64,000 bases of DNA from Paracoccaceae bacterium (GTDB lineage: Bacteria; Pseudomonadota; Alphaproteobacteria; Rhodobacterales; Rhodobacteraceae), in assembly GCA_013214575.1 (NCBI GenBank), contig JABSSD010000002.1:1-64000 (forward strand), read 5' to 3'. The notes under the pieces were generated by a model that saw only the letters and a program-made list of their open reading frames with translations, made no database searches and was not told the origin of the DNA. The translations under genes were made by a program, and so were the position numbers. Each line of letters opens with the position of its first letter. Positions within the stretch are counted from its first letter, which is position 1. Shown one piece after another: positions 6,918-15,159 of the stretch.

Positions 6918-9738
6918 CCTCAGACTCGCCCTCCGCTGCGGCGGCAGGCATGCCCTTGTCCCATTGTGCGGTCATCACCCGGTTCAGCCAGGCCAAACCA
7001 ACCAGCGCCAGTCCCAGCCCCATAAACGAAAACACCCGTGTCAGCCCCGACAGCCCGCTCATATCAACCAGGAACACCTTGGCGATGGTCACAACAACCC
7101 CGGCCATAGCCAACTTGCGCAAAATGTCAGAGCGGCGCCAGAATGCGATGATCAGAAGGATCGCCGAGGACGCCAGCAGGGCCAGCGTGTAGGAATACAG
7201 CTCGGGGTCGGTTATGCCGGCAACCGTCAGGTCAGGGCCACGCCACAAACGCCGGATCTCGAGGGTGACATACCAGGCCGCCAGCAGGCTGGCCAAAGCC
7301 GCAAACGCGATTTGAACCTCGCGGCCAAAATGGGTCACTTTCCACCCGGCGACTGCAAAGACTGCACTCAGAAGCAAATAGGCGGCGGCAAGCGAATCCA
7401 GGATCGGCGGTCCGACTACCAGCGCGTTGTGGCTGGTCAGCGGGTTCGCATCGCCAAACAGCTCGGCCAGCAGGACCAGCACGGCCACCCCATATGCGGT
7501 GGCCAATCCGGCGCGCGCCAACAGGCTGAAGCGGCTGCTGCTCTGCATGCGGTACAATTGATTAACCATCGAGGCCGCCCAGACGGTTGCCAGGATCCCC
7601 AGATCTGCATGTGAGCTGTCACCGGGAGTCGCAATCAGACGCAGGATCATCACGCTGATGAACACAGCGCCGATTGTGGCGATGGCACTTTCCAGGATGA
7701 TGCCGGTTTTTGGTCTGGTGTCGCGGGCGATATACCAGGCTCCGGCCAGCGGGATCAGAGTGCCGATATAGGCCAGCAGCACTTGGGTAGTAGCGGCTCT
7801 CGGGACCCAAATCTGATCGACGAAAGAGGAACCGCTGGCCCAGAAAAATCCAGGGTCGATCACCAGCCGGTAGGTTATCACCGCGACGCCCACTTGGGCA
7901 AACAGGCCGAGGGCCGGCAGGTCGAATTTCCGGTCGATCAGCACCGTCAGCAATATCATCACCGCCAGCGCCAGCGTCAGGGCGGTCTTGGCCAGCAGCA
8001 AAAAGAACGCCAGTGCCATCAGCGTCAGCGCGGCGATGCCAAACAGCGCAATCCGCAGCGCCCGTTGGTCCGCGTCTGGCCCCCGGGCTGTGCGCTCTGC
8101 CAGCAGGGTCATCAAAGCGGCAACCGCCAGGCTGGCCAGCGCCCAGGGGTAGGCCCCGACAATTGCGCCAGGCTGCCAGAGAAATTCCAGCACCAGCAGG
8201 GTGGCGGGGGCAAAGACCGCGGCCGCCAGAGCCCAGACCACCGGCGTGTTGTCACTTGTCGCCCCGGTTCCCTCGGCCTGCTGCATCCGCAGGAAGGCAA
8301 GCACAGAGCCCAGGGCGCCAATGGCAGTCAAAACCCAAGCAGTTGCCGGCGCTGCGGTTTCCGGGGCGCGCTGGGCTCCGGCCAGAAATTCACGATACAG
8401 CGGCCCAAAAGAGGTCGCCTCAATCACCAGCACAGCCAGAATGGCCAGCCCGGGCACCAGGGCGTGATCATAAAGGGCCGGTGCCTGGCGCATCCAGAGC
8501 AGGGTTGCGATCAGCAGGACCACAAGGCTGGCCAGGGCCAGATAGACCTGCTCAGGCTTGCCCGCATCCAGCGCCACCAGCAGCGCTGCCGCTGTGGCGG
8601 CAAGGGTGACGGCTGCGGACAACCGGGTGGTGAATTCAGGAAACAGCCGCTTGCCGGCGATGACGCGGCGCATATCGAGCACAGAAGAACCGCTGTGGCG
8701 CGGCCACAGGCGGCGCTCGGGGATGACAATCGCAGCCCCTGCAATCAGCAATGTCGCGACCAGAAAATGCAGCTCACTTGCGCCAGAAAGATACAGCAGC
8801 CAGTTTGCCGACAGGGTGGCGATCAGCGCCAGCACCGACACCCAGGCCCAGCGTTTGAGGGTGTCAATCGCCAGCCCGACCAGCGCAATCAGGGTGAAAT
8901 AGTAATAGAACATCCAAGGAGCGTCGGACTGGCCGCCCACCAGAAACGGCGTCACCGAGGCACCGATGATGCCAAGCGCGCTGAGGAATGGCCCGTAGAC
9001 CCAGCCCAGAACCATAGCCAGGGCCGACACCAGGCAGAGCACCGCAAGGGCGGATCCAGGATCAATCAGATCATACATCGCCCGCGCTGCCAAAACGCCC
9101 GAGAACAGCGCGATCAGCCCCGCCCCAGCCAGCGCCGAGGGCAGATATATCATGCTGCCCGCGGTCTCGTCCCCAAAGCGGCGGCGGATCACCTCACCTC
9201 CGAAGATCAGAGCGGCGCCAAACCCCACGGCACCCATCACCCGCCAAAATGGCGTCAGAAGGCCGTTTTCGGCGCCGTATTGCACCATGAAGACACCCGC
9301 CAAAGCCAGCGATGCCGCTCCGGCAACCAGCACCCAGTTCTCGCGCAGCCACTGGCTGAGGGCGTCATAGGTGGCGGGTTTGAACACATAGGCTCGGGGT
9401 GCTTGCTGCGGTTCTGGCTGAGGGCGCGGCGGAGTCGCGGGTTTCTGGTCAGGACCTTTGCTCTGGGCAGCGTCCGAGACATGGCGCGCAGCCAGATCCT
9501 GTGGCTCTGGCTTGGAAACCTGTGTTGATTGGTCATCCGCATGTGCATCGCCCCAGGGGGTTGCGGCGCTGTCAGCCGTATCGGGGGCAGCGGCCGTCGC
9601 CGGTTTGGCAAGGGTTTGACGGAGTTCCAAGGCAGTCACCCGCGCCTTCAATCGCGCATGAGACACCAGCAGGTAAGGCACGCCGATGATAATCACCAAG
9701 CCCAATAACCCAAACAAAACCAAACCAAAATCCAACAT
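6913..9738 (-). CDS. DUF2339-family polytopic membrane protein
   Basis: A 941-residue protein of the DUF2339 family, whose function is unknown. It has one N-terminal TM helix (residues about 5-25, LVLFGLLGLVIIIGVPYLL) and a short charged helix. A proline/alanine/glutamine-rich linker of roughly 80 residues follows. After the conserved entry motif ENWVLVAGAASLALAGVFMVQYG the rest is an almost continuous series of hydrophobic helices to the end (more than 20). Large size, a soluble linker and many helices are family traits. The start is supported by AAGGA upstream and by a candidate promoter at 9763-9791. It is transcribed alone, leftwards, between the efflux operon and fabI. A 7-bp tandem repeat begins at its stop codon. 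No reaction or substrate can be assigned. Confidence 0.88.
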   Translation of the reverse strand: MLDFGLVLFGLLGLVIIIGVPYLLVSHARLKARVTALELRQTLAKPATAAAPDTADSAATPWGDAHADDQSTQVSKPEPQDLAARHVSDAAQSKGPDQKPATPPRPQPEPQQAPRAYVFKPATYDALSQWLRENWVLVAGAASLALAGVFMVQYGAENGLLTPFWRVMGAVGFGAALIFGGEVIRRRFGDETAGSMIYLPSALAGAGLIALFSGVLAARAMYDLIDPGSALAVLCLVSALAMVLGWVYGPFLSALGIIGASVTPFLVGGQSDAPWMFYYYFTLIALVGLAIDTLKRWAWVSVLALIATLSANWLLYLSGASELHFLVATLLIAGAAIVIPERRLWPRHSGSSVLDMRRVIAGKRLFPEFTTRLSAAVTLAATAAALLVALDAGKPEQVYLALASLVVLLIATLLWMRQAPALYDHALVPGLAILAVLVIEATSFGPLYREFLAGAQRAPETAAPATAWVLTAIGALGSVLAFLRMQQAEGTGATSDNTPVVWALAAAVFAPATLLVLEFLWQPGAIVGAYPWALASLAVAALMTLLAERTARGPDADQRALRIALFGIAALTLMALAFFLLLAKTALTLALAVMILLTVLIDRKFDLPALGLFAQVGVAVITYRLVIDPGFFWASGSSFVDQIWVPRAATTQVLLAYIGTLIPLAGAWYIARDTRPKTGIILESAIATIGAVFISVMILRLIATPGDSSHADLGILATVWAASMVNQLYRMQSSSRFSLLARAGLATAYGVAVLVLLAELFGDANPLTSHNALVVGPPILDSLAAAYLLLSAVFAVAGWKVTHFGREVQIAFAALASLLAAWYVTLEIRRLWRGPDLTVAGITDPELYSYTLALLASSAILLIIAFWRRSDILRKLAMAGVVVTIAKVFLVDMSGLSGLTRVFSFMGLGLALVGLAWLNRVMTAQWDKGMPAAAAEGESEA

Positions 9739-9762
9739 AAAAATTCCTTTTTACCTTTCCGC

Positions 9763-9791
9763 AAATTAAGGAGGGTCGGCACTGCTGGCAA
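9763..9791 (-). promoter_or_regulatory. Candidate promoter of the DUF2339 gene
   Basis: On the minus strand TTGCCA (9786-9791) is followed after 17 nt by TAATTT (9763-9768), giving a start of transcription about 20 nt before the ATG. Confidence 0.4.
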
Positions 9792-9913
9792 GTGCCACGG
9801 ATTTAAAGCGGGCCAAACATGTGCTATTGGCGGTGATACCCACCCGTCGAAGGGCGCAAGTCCGGCCACAGAAACCGTGATGGGGTGGTTATCTCGGGCT
9901 CTGGTCCACAAAA

Positions 9914-9936
9914 AAGGGCGCCCCTGAGGCGCCCTT
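9914..9936 (-). terminator. Intrinsic terminator of fabI
   Basis: AAGGGCGCC pairs with GGCGCCCTT around a 5-nt loop, and on the minus strand the stem runs into six T residues (9910-9915). It lies 24 nt after the fabI stop. Confidence 0.9.
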
Positions 9937-9959
9937 GTCTGATACTTTACGTGGTGATC

Positions 9960-10751
9960 TTACAGGTGATCGGGTTGCGGCATGCCCAAGACGTGAAATC
10001 CACCATCGACCCGAAGGATCTCACCGGTGGTGCAGGCGCCGGCCTCTGAGGCCAGATAGACAGCGGTGCCCCCCACAGCCTCAAGCGTTGCGTTTGAGCG
10101 CAGCGGCGCGTTCTGGTCGGTGTGCTTATAGGTCTTGCGCGCACCGCCAATGGCCGCTCCGGCCAGTGTCTTCATCGGGCCGGGTGAGATCGCATTGACG
10201 CGAATACCCTCGGGGCCCAGATCATTGGCCAGATAGCGAGTCGCTGATTCCAGTGCGGCCTTGGCTACCCCCATCACGTTGTAACTTGGGCAGACGCGGT
10301 TTGAGCCCTGATAGGTCAGGGTCAGCAGGGTGCCGCCGTTGTCTTTCATCAGTGGATAGGCCCGGCGGGCGATCTCGATGAAGGAATAGGCCGAGATATC
10401 CAGCGTGTTCTTGAAATTGGCCCGGCTGGTGTCTAGGAACCGGCCGGTCAGTTCGTTCTTGTCAGAGAACGCGATCGCATGAACCACAAAATCAATGCTG
10501 TCCCAGCGGGCGCCAAGCTGCTCGAATGCCGAGTCCAGGGACGCATCGTCGGTGACATCGACGTCTACCATGAAATCACTGCCAACGCGCTGGGCCAGGG
10601 GCGCCAGTCGCTTGCCGAAGGCCTCACCCTGATAGGTGAAGGCCAGTTCGGCGCCAGCCTCGGCCATCGCCTTGGCGATCCCCCAGGCGATGGATCGTTC
10701 GTTGGCGACACCCATGATAAGGCCGCGTTTGCCTTGCAATGCTCCAGACAT
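9960..10751 (-). CDS. fabI: Enoyl-[acyl-carrier-protein] reductase (NADH)
   Basis: FabI reduces trans-2-enoyl-ACP in the last step of each fatty acid elongation cycle. The protein is about 263 residues, normal for the family. It has the N-terminal nucleotide-binding start (GKRGLIMGVANERSIAWGIAKA). The catalytic Tyr-x6-Lys is in YNVMGVAKAALE, and the loop AISPGPMKTLAG follows. The family tail LRVDGGFHVLGM is present. I place the start at ATG 10749-10751; a TTG two codons earlier abuts the fabB stop. fabB ends 6 nt upstream, so fabB-fabI is an operon closed by the terminator at 9914-9936. Confidence 0.97.
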   Translation of the reverse strand: MSGALQGKRGLIMGVANERSIAWGIAKAMAEAGAELAFTYQGEAFGKRLAPLAQRVGSDFMVDVDVTDDASLDSAFEQLGARWDSIDFVVHAIAFSDKNELTGRFLDTSRANFKNTLDISAYSFIEIARRAYPLMKDNGGTLLTLTYQGSNRVCPSYNVMGVAKAALESATRYLANDLGPEGIRVNAISPGPMKTLAGAAIGGARKTYKHTDQNAPLRSNATLEAVGGTAVYLASEAGACTTGEILRVDGGFHVLGMPQPDHL

Positions 10752-10757
10752 GATCAA

Positions 10758-11987
10758 TTATCCCTTGTACTTGCTCAGGATCATCGATCCATTGGTGCCG
10801 CCAAAGCCAAAGCTGTTGGTCATGACGCTGTCCAGGCCCGCGTTTTCAACATAGGCGGTGGCAATTTCGCCTTCGTTGATGGCCGGGTCCAGCTCGTCGA
10901 CGTTGATCGACGGGGTGATGAAGTCATGCTTCAGCATCAGCAGGCAGAAGATTGTCTCCAGCGCGCCAGCCGCACCCTGTGCGTGGCCGGTCATCGACTT
11001 GGTGGAGGAAATCGGCGGCGTGTTGCCCTCACCAAAGACCCGGCGCACCGCTTCGACTTCACCAATGTCGCCAACCGGGGTCGAGGTGCCATGGGCGTTG
11101 ATATAGCTGACCTTGCGGCCCTCGGGCAGGGTTTCCAGCGCCAGACGCATGGCACGCTCGCCGCCTTCGCCGGACGGTGCAACCATGTCGTGACCGTCAG
11201 AGGTCGCGGCAAAGCCGGTGACCTCGGCATAGATCTTGGCGCCACGCGCCAAAGCGTGGTCCAGATCTTCCAGCACCACAATACCGCCACCGCCCGAGAT
11301 GACAAAGCCATCGCGGTTGGCGTCAAAGGCGCGGCTGGCGGTTGTCGGATCGTCGTTGCGTTTGGACGACATCGCCCCCATGGCGTCGAACAGGCAGGAC
11401 AGGGTCCAGTCCAGCTCTTCGCCGCCACCGGCAAACATCACGTCCTGCTTGCCCATCATGATCTGTTCCGCCGCATTGCCGATGCAGTGCAGCGAGGTCG
11501 AACAGGCCGAGGTGATCGAGTAGTTGACGCCTTTGATCTTGAACGCCGTCGACAGGTTGGCCGAGATAGTCGAGCTCATGCATTTTGGAACCGCAAAGGG
11601 ACCAATGCGCTTGGTGGCGCCAGTTTTGGCAACAACCTGATGCGCTTTCAACATGGCGCTGGTGGATGCGCCACCAGAGCCTGCAACCAGACCGGTGCGG
11701 GTGTTGATGACCTGATCTTCACTCAGACCGGCATCGGCAATCGCCTGGCTCATCGCAATATGGGCATAGGCAGCGCCATCCCCCATGAAGCGCAGGGTGC
11801 GTTTGTCCACGTGGTCCTTGGTGTCGATCTTCAGCGTACCGGCCACCTGGCTGCGAAAGCCGTGTTCGGTCATTGAGGGGTTGGCTTCGATGCCAGATCT
11901 ACCTGCCTTCAGTGAGGCCAAAACCTCGGCGGCGTTATTCCCGATAGAGGAGACAATTCCCAGTCCGGTGACGACGACACGACGCAT
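10758..11987 (-). CDS. fabB: 3-oxoacyl-[acyl-carrier-protein] synthase I
   Basis: FabB elongates cis-3-decenoyl-ACP and so commits the chain made by FabA to unsaturated fatty acids. The 409-residue protein is thiolase-fold. The nucleophilic cysteine lies in SACSTSLHCIG, the two catalytic histidines lie in NAHGTSTPVGD and MTGHAQGAAG, and the C-terminal NSFGFGGTNGSM motif is present. GGGAG precedes the ATG. The gene normally follows fabA directly; here they are 2 kb apart with a foreign-looking gene between. A candidate promoter at 12015-12043 could drive fabB-fabI independently. The assignment to FabB and not FabF rests on the neighbouring fabA and the general similarity. Confidence 0.95.
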   Translation of the reverse strand: MRRVVVTGLGIVSSIGNNAAEVLASLKAGRSGIEANPSMTEHGFRSQVAGTLKIDTKDHVDKRTLRFMGDGAAYAHIAMSQAIADAGLSEDQVINTRTGLVAGSGGASTSAMLKAHQVVAKTGATKRIGPFAVPKCMSSTISANLSTAFKIKGVNYSITSACSTSLHCIGNAAEQIMMGKQDVMFAGGGEELDWTLSCLFDAMGAMSSKRNDDPTTASRAFDANRDGFVISGGGGIVVLEDLDHALARGAKIYAEVTGFAATSDGHDMVAPSGEGGERAMRLALETLPEGRKVSYINAHGTSTPVGDIGEVEAVRRVFGEGNTPPISSTKSMTGHAQGAAGALETIFCLLMLKHDFITPSINVDELDPAINEGEIATAYVENAGLDSVMTNSFGFGGTNGSMILSKYKG

Positions 11988-12014
11988 ACGTGCACTCCCT
12001 TGTTTGCTTAAGCC

Positions 12015-12043
12015 TTACTATGCATTGCGGGGGAAGGGTGCAA
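12015..12043 (-). promoter_or_regulatory. Candidate promoter of fabB-fabI
   Basis: On the minus strand TTGCAC (12038-12043), 17 nt, then TAGTAA (12015-12020). This would place transcription start about 20 nt before the fabB ATG and make fabB independent of fabA. Confidence 0.4.
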
Positions 12044-12257
12044 GGTGGGTTGGGGATTGGCGAGGGGGGGCACAGAGGTGGTCGACAAAAAAACTAGGTC
12101 GAATGTCTGCTAAGCGGACAACCCTACCTTAGTCGTCACTAGGTCAATTGGCGCTGTCGTCTGCCCACACCTGCCGTTCTCCTCGGCGCTGCAGTGCTGC
12201 GCTGCGGTCCTTCGAAGCGGACATCCACCTCCCATCTCGATAGGGTAGGGGCAGCTC

Positions 12258-13829
12258 CTAATCGCCTGCTGTCAGACCCTCAATAAGTTGCTTTACTGTG
12301 GGAATGAAAATGCTGCCGTTTGTATCACGGTAGAACGGATCATCACCCGCTTTATACGCATTGTGGCCAGAAAAAATGAGGGATTTATCCAGATTCTTGC
12401 CTGCAATAGCCTCCTGCAGCCCTTTGCGAATACAATGAACACGCGGATCGGGTAACTTGCCCGTTGAATATTTCTTATCGGCGTCCTCACACCACGTACT
12501 AAGTTTGCAAGTGGAAATACAACCGACACACTCGGTCCTGTGAGACTTGATCTCCAGCGCCTTTTCCTTAGTTACAAAAATCAGTGTGTCATCAGGTGTA
12601 CGCAAGGGAATTGTAAACCCTTCTGCAATCCAGGAATCAACTTTCCCTTTGTCTTCTGGCGAAACACCATAGCTGTTGATGGGTACACCGGGGCCCTCAA
12701 CAGGCATGTTCATGCTACTGGATATTTTTTTCGCAAAAGGTACCTGTCTGTTCGAGCGTTCATACAGTTCACGCATCATGCCATTCTTGTATGCGGATGA
12801 ATAGAAACCGGTGGGGCTGAACTTGTTGAGGACCACATCCTCTTCGTTCATATCGAACAACAGGTCTTTCCACTCGTTGCTTATGGGGCATTCTTTGGTC
12901 AACAGATCCCTCGTGCCGATCTGAAAGGCTACCGGGCCAATTTCCGGATTGTCCAACCAATTTTGCCAGTCGCGTAAATGCCAAACACCCCCGGCCATGA
13001 TAATGGCAACATCCTGCATGCCATTATCATTCATGATTTTACGCAAAGCCTTGACGCGTTCATATGGGGCTTGTGGCTCGTCGGGCTTTTCCCGGCTGGT
13101 GATGCCATTATGTCCACCGGCCAGCCATGGATCTTCATAGACCACGGCTCCGATGACATCCTTATATCTGCCTGCCCAGTTTCTATAAGTACGGTTTAAC
13201 AGAACCTTTAATGCCATAACGCTGGAAATGATCGGATCCAGATATACACCCTCATCGGCGCAAATCCGGGCATCTTCTTCAGAGGCTAGGCCCGCGCCCA
13301 TAGTTACGGCGTGAATTTTATTGCCACCACCGGCCAGACGGGTTGCCGTCAGAACCTCGCGCATAATGCGCATGGAGCCACCGGCCATTTTGAGAAAGTT
13401 TATTCGGATTCGCCCTTTGCCGTTGCAGGCATTATGGGCAATTTCGACCTGTAGTTGGCAGCCCTTTACGGACATTGATAGCATTTCTTCAAAGCGCCCA
13501 TGACGTGTCTTCGACCCGTAAGAGTAAGGTAACTCGCGGCCATCTTTATCGTAGCCGATGGCTGCACCAATGGCCGCAATGGTGCCCGCTGCATTTTCCG
13601 CAGCCCAGGCCCCAGCGCTTACACCGTTTGTAGCGCCGACTCCCTTCCCCCCCTGGATAAGGGGACGTATCCACGCACCATCTATGAAAACGGGCTGGCT
13701 GAGTTTTTCAATGAGTGACACGATTGGAACGATACTCCGCTTTTTAGTGTTAGGCTCATTGAGCCCATGAGCCGGCTTCGTATAGAGTTTTTCACGCCGA
13801 TCGGAATTGATCTCAATCAAGGAGATCAT
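12258..13829 (-). CDS. Nitronate monooxygenase-family flavin oxidoreductase with C-terminal cysteine cluster (FabX-like)
   Basis: Up to 523 residues of an FMN TIM-barrel of the COG2070 family. The N-terminal half holds PLIQGGKGVGATNG, the FMN region includes HAVTMGAGLASEEDARI, and IIMAGGVWHLRDW and VAFQIGTRDLLTKECP are the later barrel loops. The last 90 residues add a cysteine cluster (C434, C437, C441, C447, C466) and the tail IFSGHNAYK with a terminal VKQLIEGL. That combination resembles, from memory, Helicobacter FabX, a [4Fe-4S] flavoenzyme that makes the cis double bond in decanoyl-ACP. PfaD and plain nitronate monooxygenase are alternatives. The gene lies between fabA and fabB, looks clearly lower in GC than its neighbours, and the fabA terminator sits upstream of it. 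The start is uncertain: no good ribosome site precedes the ATG at 13829, and an internal GTG before SLIEKLSQPVF may be the true start. Confidence 0.75.
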   Translation of the reverse strand: MISLIEINSDRREKLYTKPAHGLNEPNTKKRSIVPIVSLIEKLSQPVFIDGAWIRPLIQGGKGVGATNGVSAGAWAAENAAGTIAAIGAAIGYDKDGRELPYSYGSKTRHGRFEEMLSMSVKGCQLQVEIAHNACNGKGRIRINFLKMAGGSMRIMREVLTATRLAGGGNKIHAVTMGAGLASEEDARICADEGVYLDPIISSVMALKVLLNRTYRNWAGRYKDVIGAVVYEDPWLAGGHNGITSREKPDEPQAPYERVKALRKIMNDNGMQDVAIIMAGGVWHLRDWQNWLDNPEIGPVAFQIGTRDLLTKECPISNEWKDLLFDMNEEDVVLNKFSPTGFYSSAYKNGMMRELYERSNRQVPFAKKISSSMNMPVEGPGVPINSYGVSPEDKGKVDSWIAEGFTIPLRTPDDTLIFVTKEKALEIKSHRTECVGCISTCKLSTWCEDADKKYSTGKLPDPRVHCIRKGLQEAIAGKNLDKSLIFSGHNAYKAGDDPFYRDTNGSIFIPTVKQLIEGLTAGD

Positions 13830-13990
13830 CAGTGGGACGGCAACGCCTGACTTTTCTCAAGTGTGTCGGTTCAGAGCCCATGGGGGAAGGCAGACGAACC
13901 AGCGGCTAGTGGCGTAGTGCCAGCCGGCGTTCTGGCTGGGTTCATCCAATTGGTTTCCTGTTTGAAAAGTTGTTCGGAAAGTAAGAAACT

Positions 13991-14015
13991 AAAAAAGAGG
14001 CCTCAAGGCCTCTTT
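13991..14015 (-). terminator. Intrinsic terminator of fabA
   Basis: AAAGAGGCC (13994-14002) pairs with GGCCTCTTT (14007-14015) around TCAA, and on the minus strand the stem ends in TTTTTT. It lies 28 nt past the fabA stop and before the FabX-like gene, so fabA is transcribed alone. Confidence 0.9.
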
Positions 14016-14042
14016 CCAATTTTTCAATCCTGAAGCCGCAAC

Positions 14043-14552
14043 TCAGCTTTCGCTCAGCGCAACCTTCATGCCCTTGACCTGATAGATCACTTCGCCATCT
14101 GCCTCGACGATGCCATCAGCAACACCCATGGTCAGGCGGCGGGTTTGGATGGCTTTGGTAAAGTCGATCTTGTAGGTCAGCATTTTGCGCTCGGGGCGGA
14201 CCATGCCGGTCAGTTTGACCTCGCCAACACCTAAGGCATAGCCGCGTCCCTGCCAGCCGCGCCAGCCGAGGTTAAAGCCGGTCAGCTGCCACAGACCGTC
14301 AAGTCCCAGGCAGCCGGGCATGATGGGGTTGCCGGGAAAGTGGCATTCAAAAAACCACAGCTCCGGGTTGATGTCGAATTCGGCGACGATGTGACCTTTG
14401 CCGTGCGCGCCGCCATCGGCGCTGACCTCGGTGATGCGGTCCATCATCAGCATCGGCGGCATTGGCAGCTGCGCATTGCCGGGGCCAAACAGCTCGCCAC
14501 GGGCGCATTTCAGCAAGTCGTCTTTGTCAAAGCTGCTCGGGTAATCGGCCAT
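14043..14552 (-). CDS. fabA: 3-hydroxydecanoyl-[acyl-carrier-protein] dehydratase/isomerase
   Basis: FabA dehydrates 3-hydroxydecanoyl-ACP and isomerises the product to cis-3-decenoyl-ACP, the branch point to unsaturated fatty acids. The 169-residue protein is of standard length. The catalytic histidine is in [14 protein letters not shown] and the catalytic aspartate in [11 protein letters not shown] chose the start [14 protein letters not shown] at 14552, not the longer open frame, because it matches the family N-terminus and AGGAG lies 11 nt upstream. It is divergent from irr, a typical Rhodobacterales arrangement, and ends in its own terminator. Confidence 0.96.
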   Translation of the reverse strand: MADYPSSFDKDDLLKCARGELFGPGNAQLPMPPMLMMDRITEVSADGGAHGKGHIVAEFDINPELWFFECHFPGNPIMPGCLGLDGLWQLTGFNLGWRGWQGRGYALGVGEVKLTGMVRPERKMLTYKIDFTKAIQTRRLTMGVADGIVEADGEVIYQVKGMKVALSES

Positions 14553-14669
14553 ACGGGCGCATCTCCTGCCTGAAGGTATCATTTGGTTTCTGGCCTCATG
14601 TAGCACCCCGCCAAAGGATCCTGCAAGAGCGGGCCTTGGCGGCGGGGCGGGGCAGACATCTGTAGTTGC

Positions 14670-14682
14670 GAATGAAATTCAT
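14670..14682 (+). promoter_or_regulatory. 6-1-6 palindrome overlapping the irr promoter (Fur/Irr-type operator candidate)
   Basis: AATGAA-A-TTCATT is a perfect inverted repeat with a single central base. Its last base is the first T of a candidate -35 (TTGAAA, 14682-14687); the -10 would be TATAAG at 14706-14711 after 18 nt. The 6-1-6 geometry is that of Fur-superfamily boxes, and the neighbouring gene encodes Irr, so autoregulation or control of the divergent fabA is plausible. Binding is inferred only. Confidence 0.5.
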
Positions 14683-14724
14683 TTGAAATTGGCCGGGGTT
14701 TTCCCCTATAAGGACCTTAGCTAC

Positions 14725-15159
14725 ATGACGCAGGATTTGCAGATGACGCCAAACAGCGTGAAAATCGCAACCAACTGGCTGGAAACAGCTGGGTTGCGGC
14801 CGACCAGACAGCGAGTTTCTTTGGCCGAATTGCTGGTTGGCGATGGCAACCATCGTCATGTCACCGCCGAAAGCCTGTACGAATCCGCCCAATCCGAAGG
14901 GGCGGTGGTGTCGCTTGCCACTGTCTATAATACGCTGCGCGCTTTTTGCCAGGCGGGGGTGCTGCAGGAAATCACCGTGGATGGATCAAGAAGCTATTTT
15001 GATACCAACACCCATGACCACCCGCATTTCTACTGGGAGGATGAGGGCCGGTTGTCGGATGCGCCGGCGGATCAGTTGGTTATCCAGCGGCTGCCAGACG
15101 CTCCGGATGGGGTTGAGATCGCCTCGGTTGATGTGGTGATCCGCCTGCGTTCTATCTAA
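14725..15159 (+). CDS. irr: Iron response regulator Irr (Fur superfamily)
   Basis: A small (138-144 residues) Fur-superfamily regulator that links iron and haem status to transcription in alphaproteobacteria. The winged helix is in LRPTRQRVSLAELL and HVTAESLYESA, followed by VSLATVYNTLRAFC. The Irr-type histidine segment is HDHPHFYWEDEGRLSD, in place of the Fur zinc motifs. The C-terminus is VDVVIRL. The start at 14725 gives MTQDLQ. An ATG at 14743 has a better-spaced ribosome site (AGGA, 7 nt away) and fits the candidate promoter better, so the true start may be 18 nt later. The gene is divergent from fabA and converges with, and overlaps by 4 nt, the LysR gene. Confidence 0.9.
   Translation: MTQDLQMTPNSVKIATNWLETAGLRPTRQRVSLAELLVGDGNHRHVTAESLYESAQSEGAVVSLATVYNTLRAFCQAGVLQEITVDGSRSYFDTNTHDHPHFYWEDEGRLSDAPADQLVIQRLPDAPDGVEIASVDVVIRLRSI

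Noticed and set aside
7783-9528. 581-codon open frame on the plus strand
   Set aside because: Antisense shadow of the DUF2339 gene; composition rich in Q, R and G, no ribosome site, no recognisable motif.
9790-9912. Possible riboswitch in the spacer between the DUF2339 gene and the fabI terminator
   Set aside because: Segments such as GGTGATACCCACCC recall fluoride or cobalamin motifs, but the conserved cores do not match, and the candidate DUF2339 promoter lies downstream of it.
12112-12223. 9-bp direct repeat AAGCGGACA on the fabB side of the inserted gene
   Set aside because: Both copies lie on the same side of the insertion, so they cannot be a target-site duplication; likely chance.
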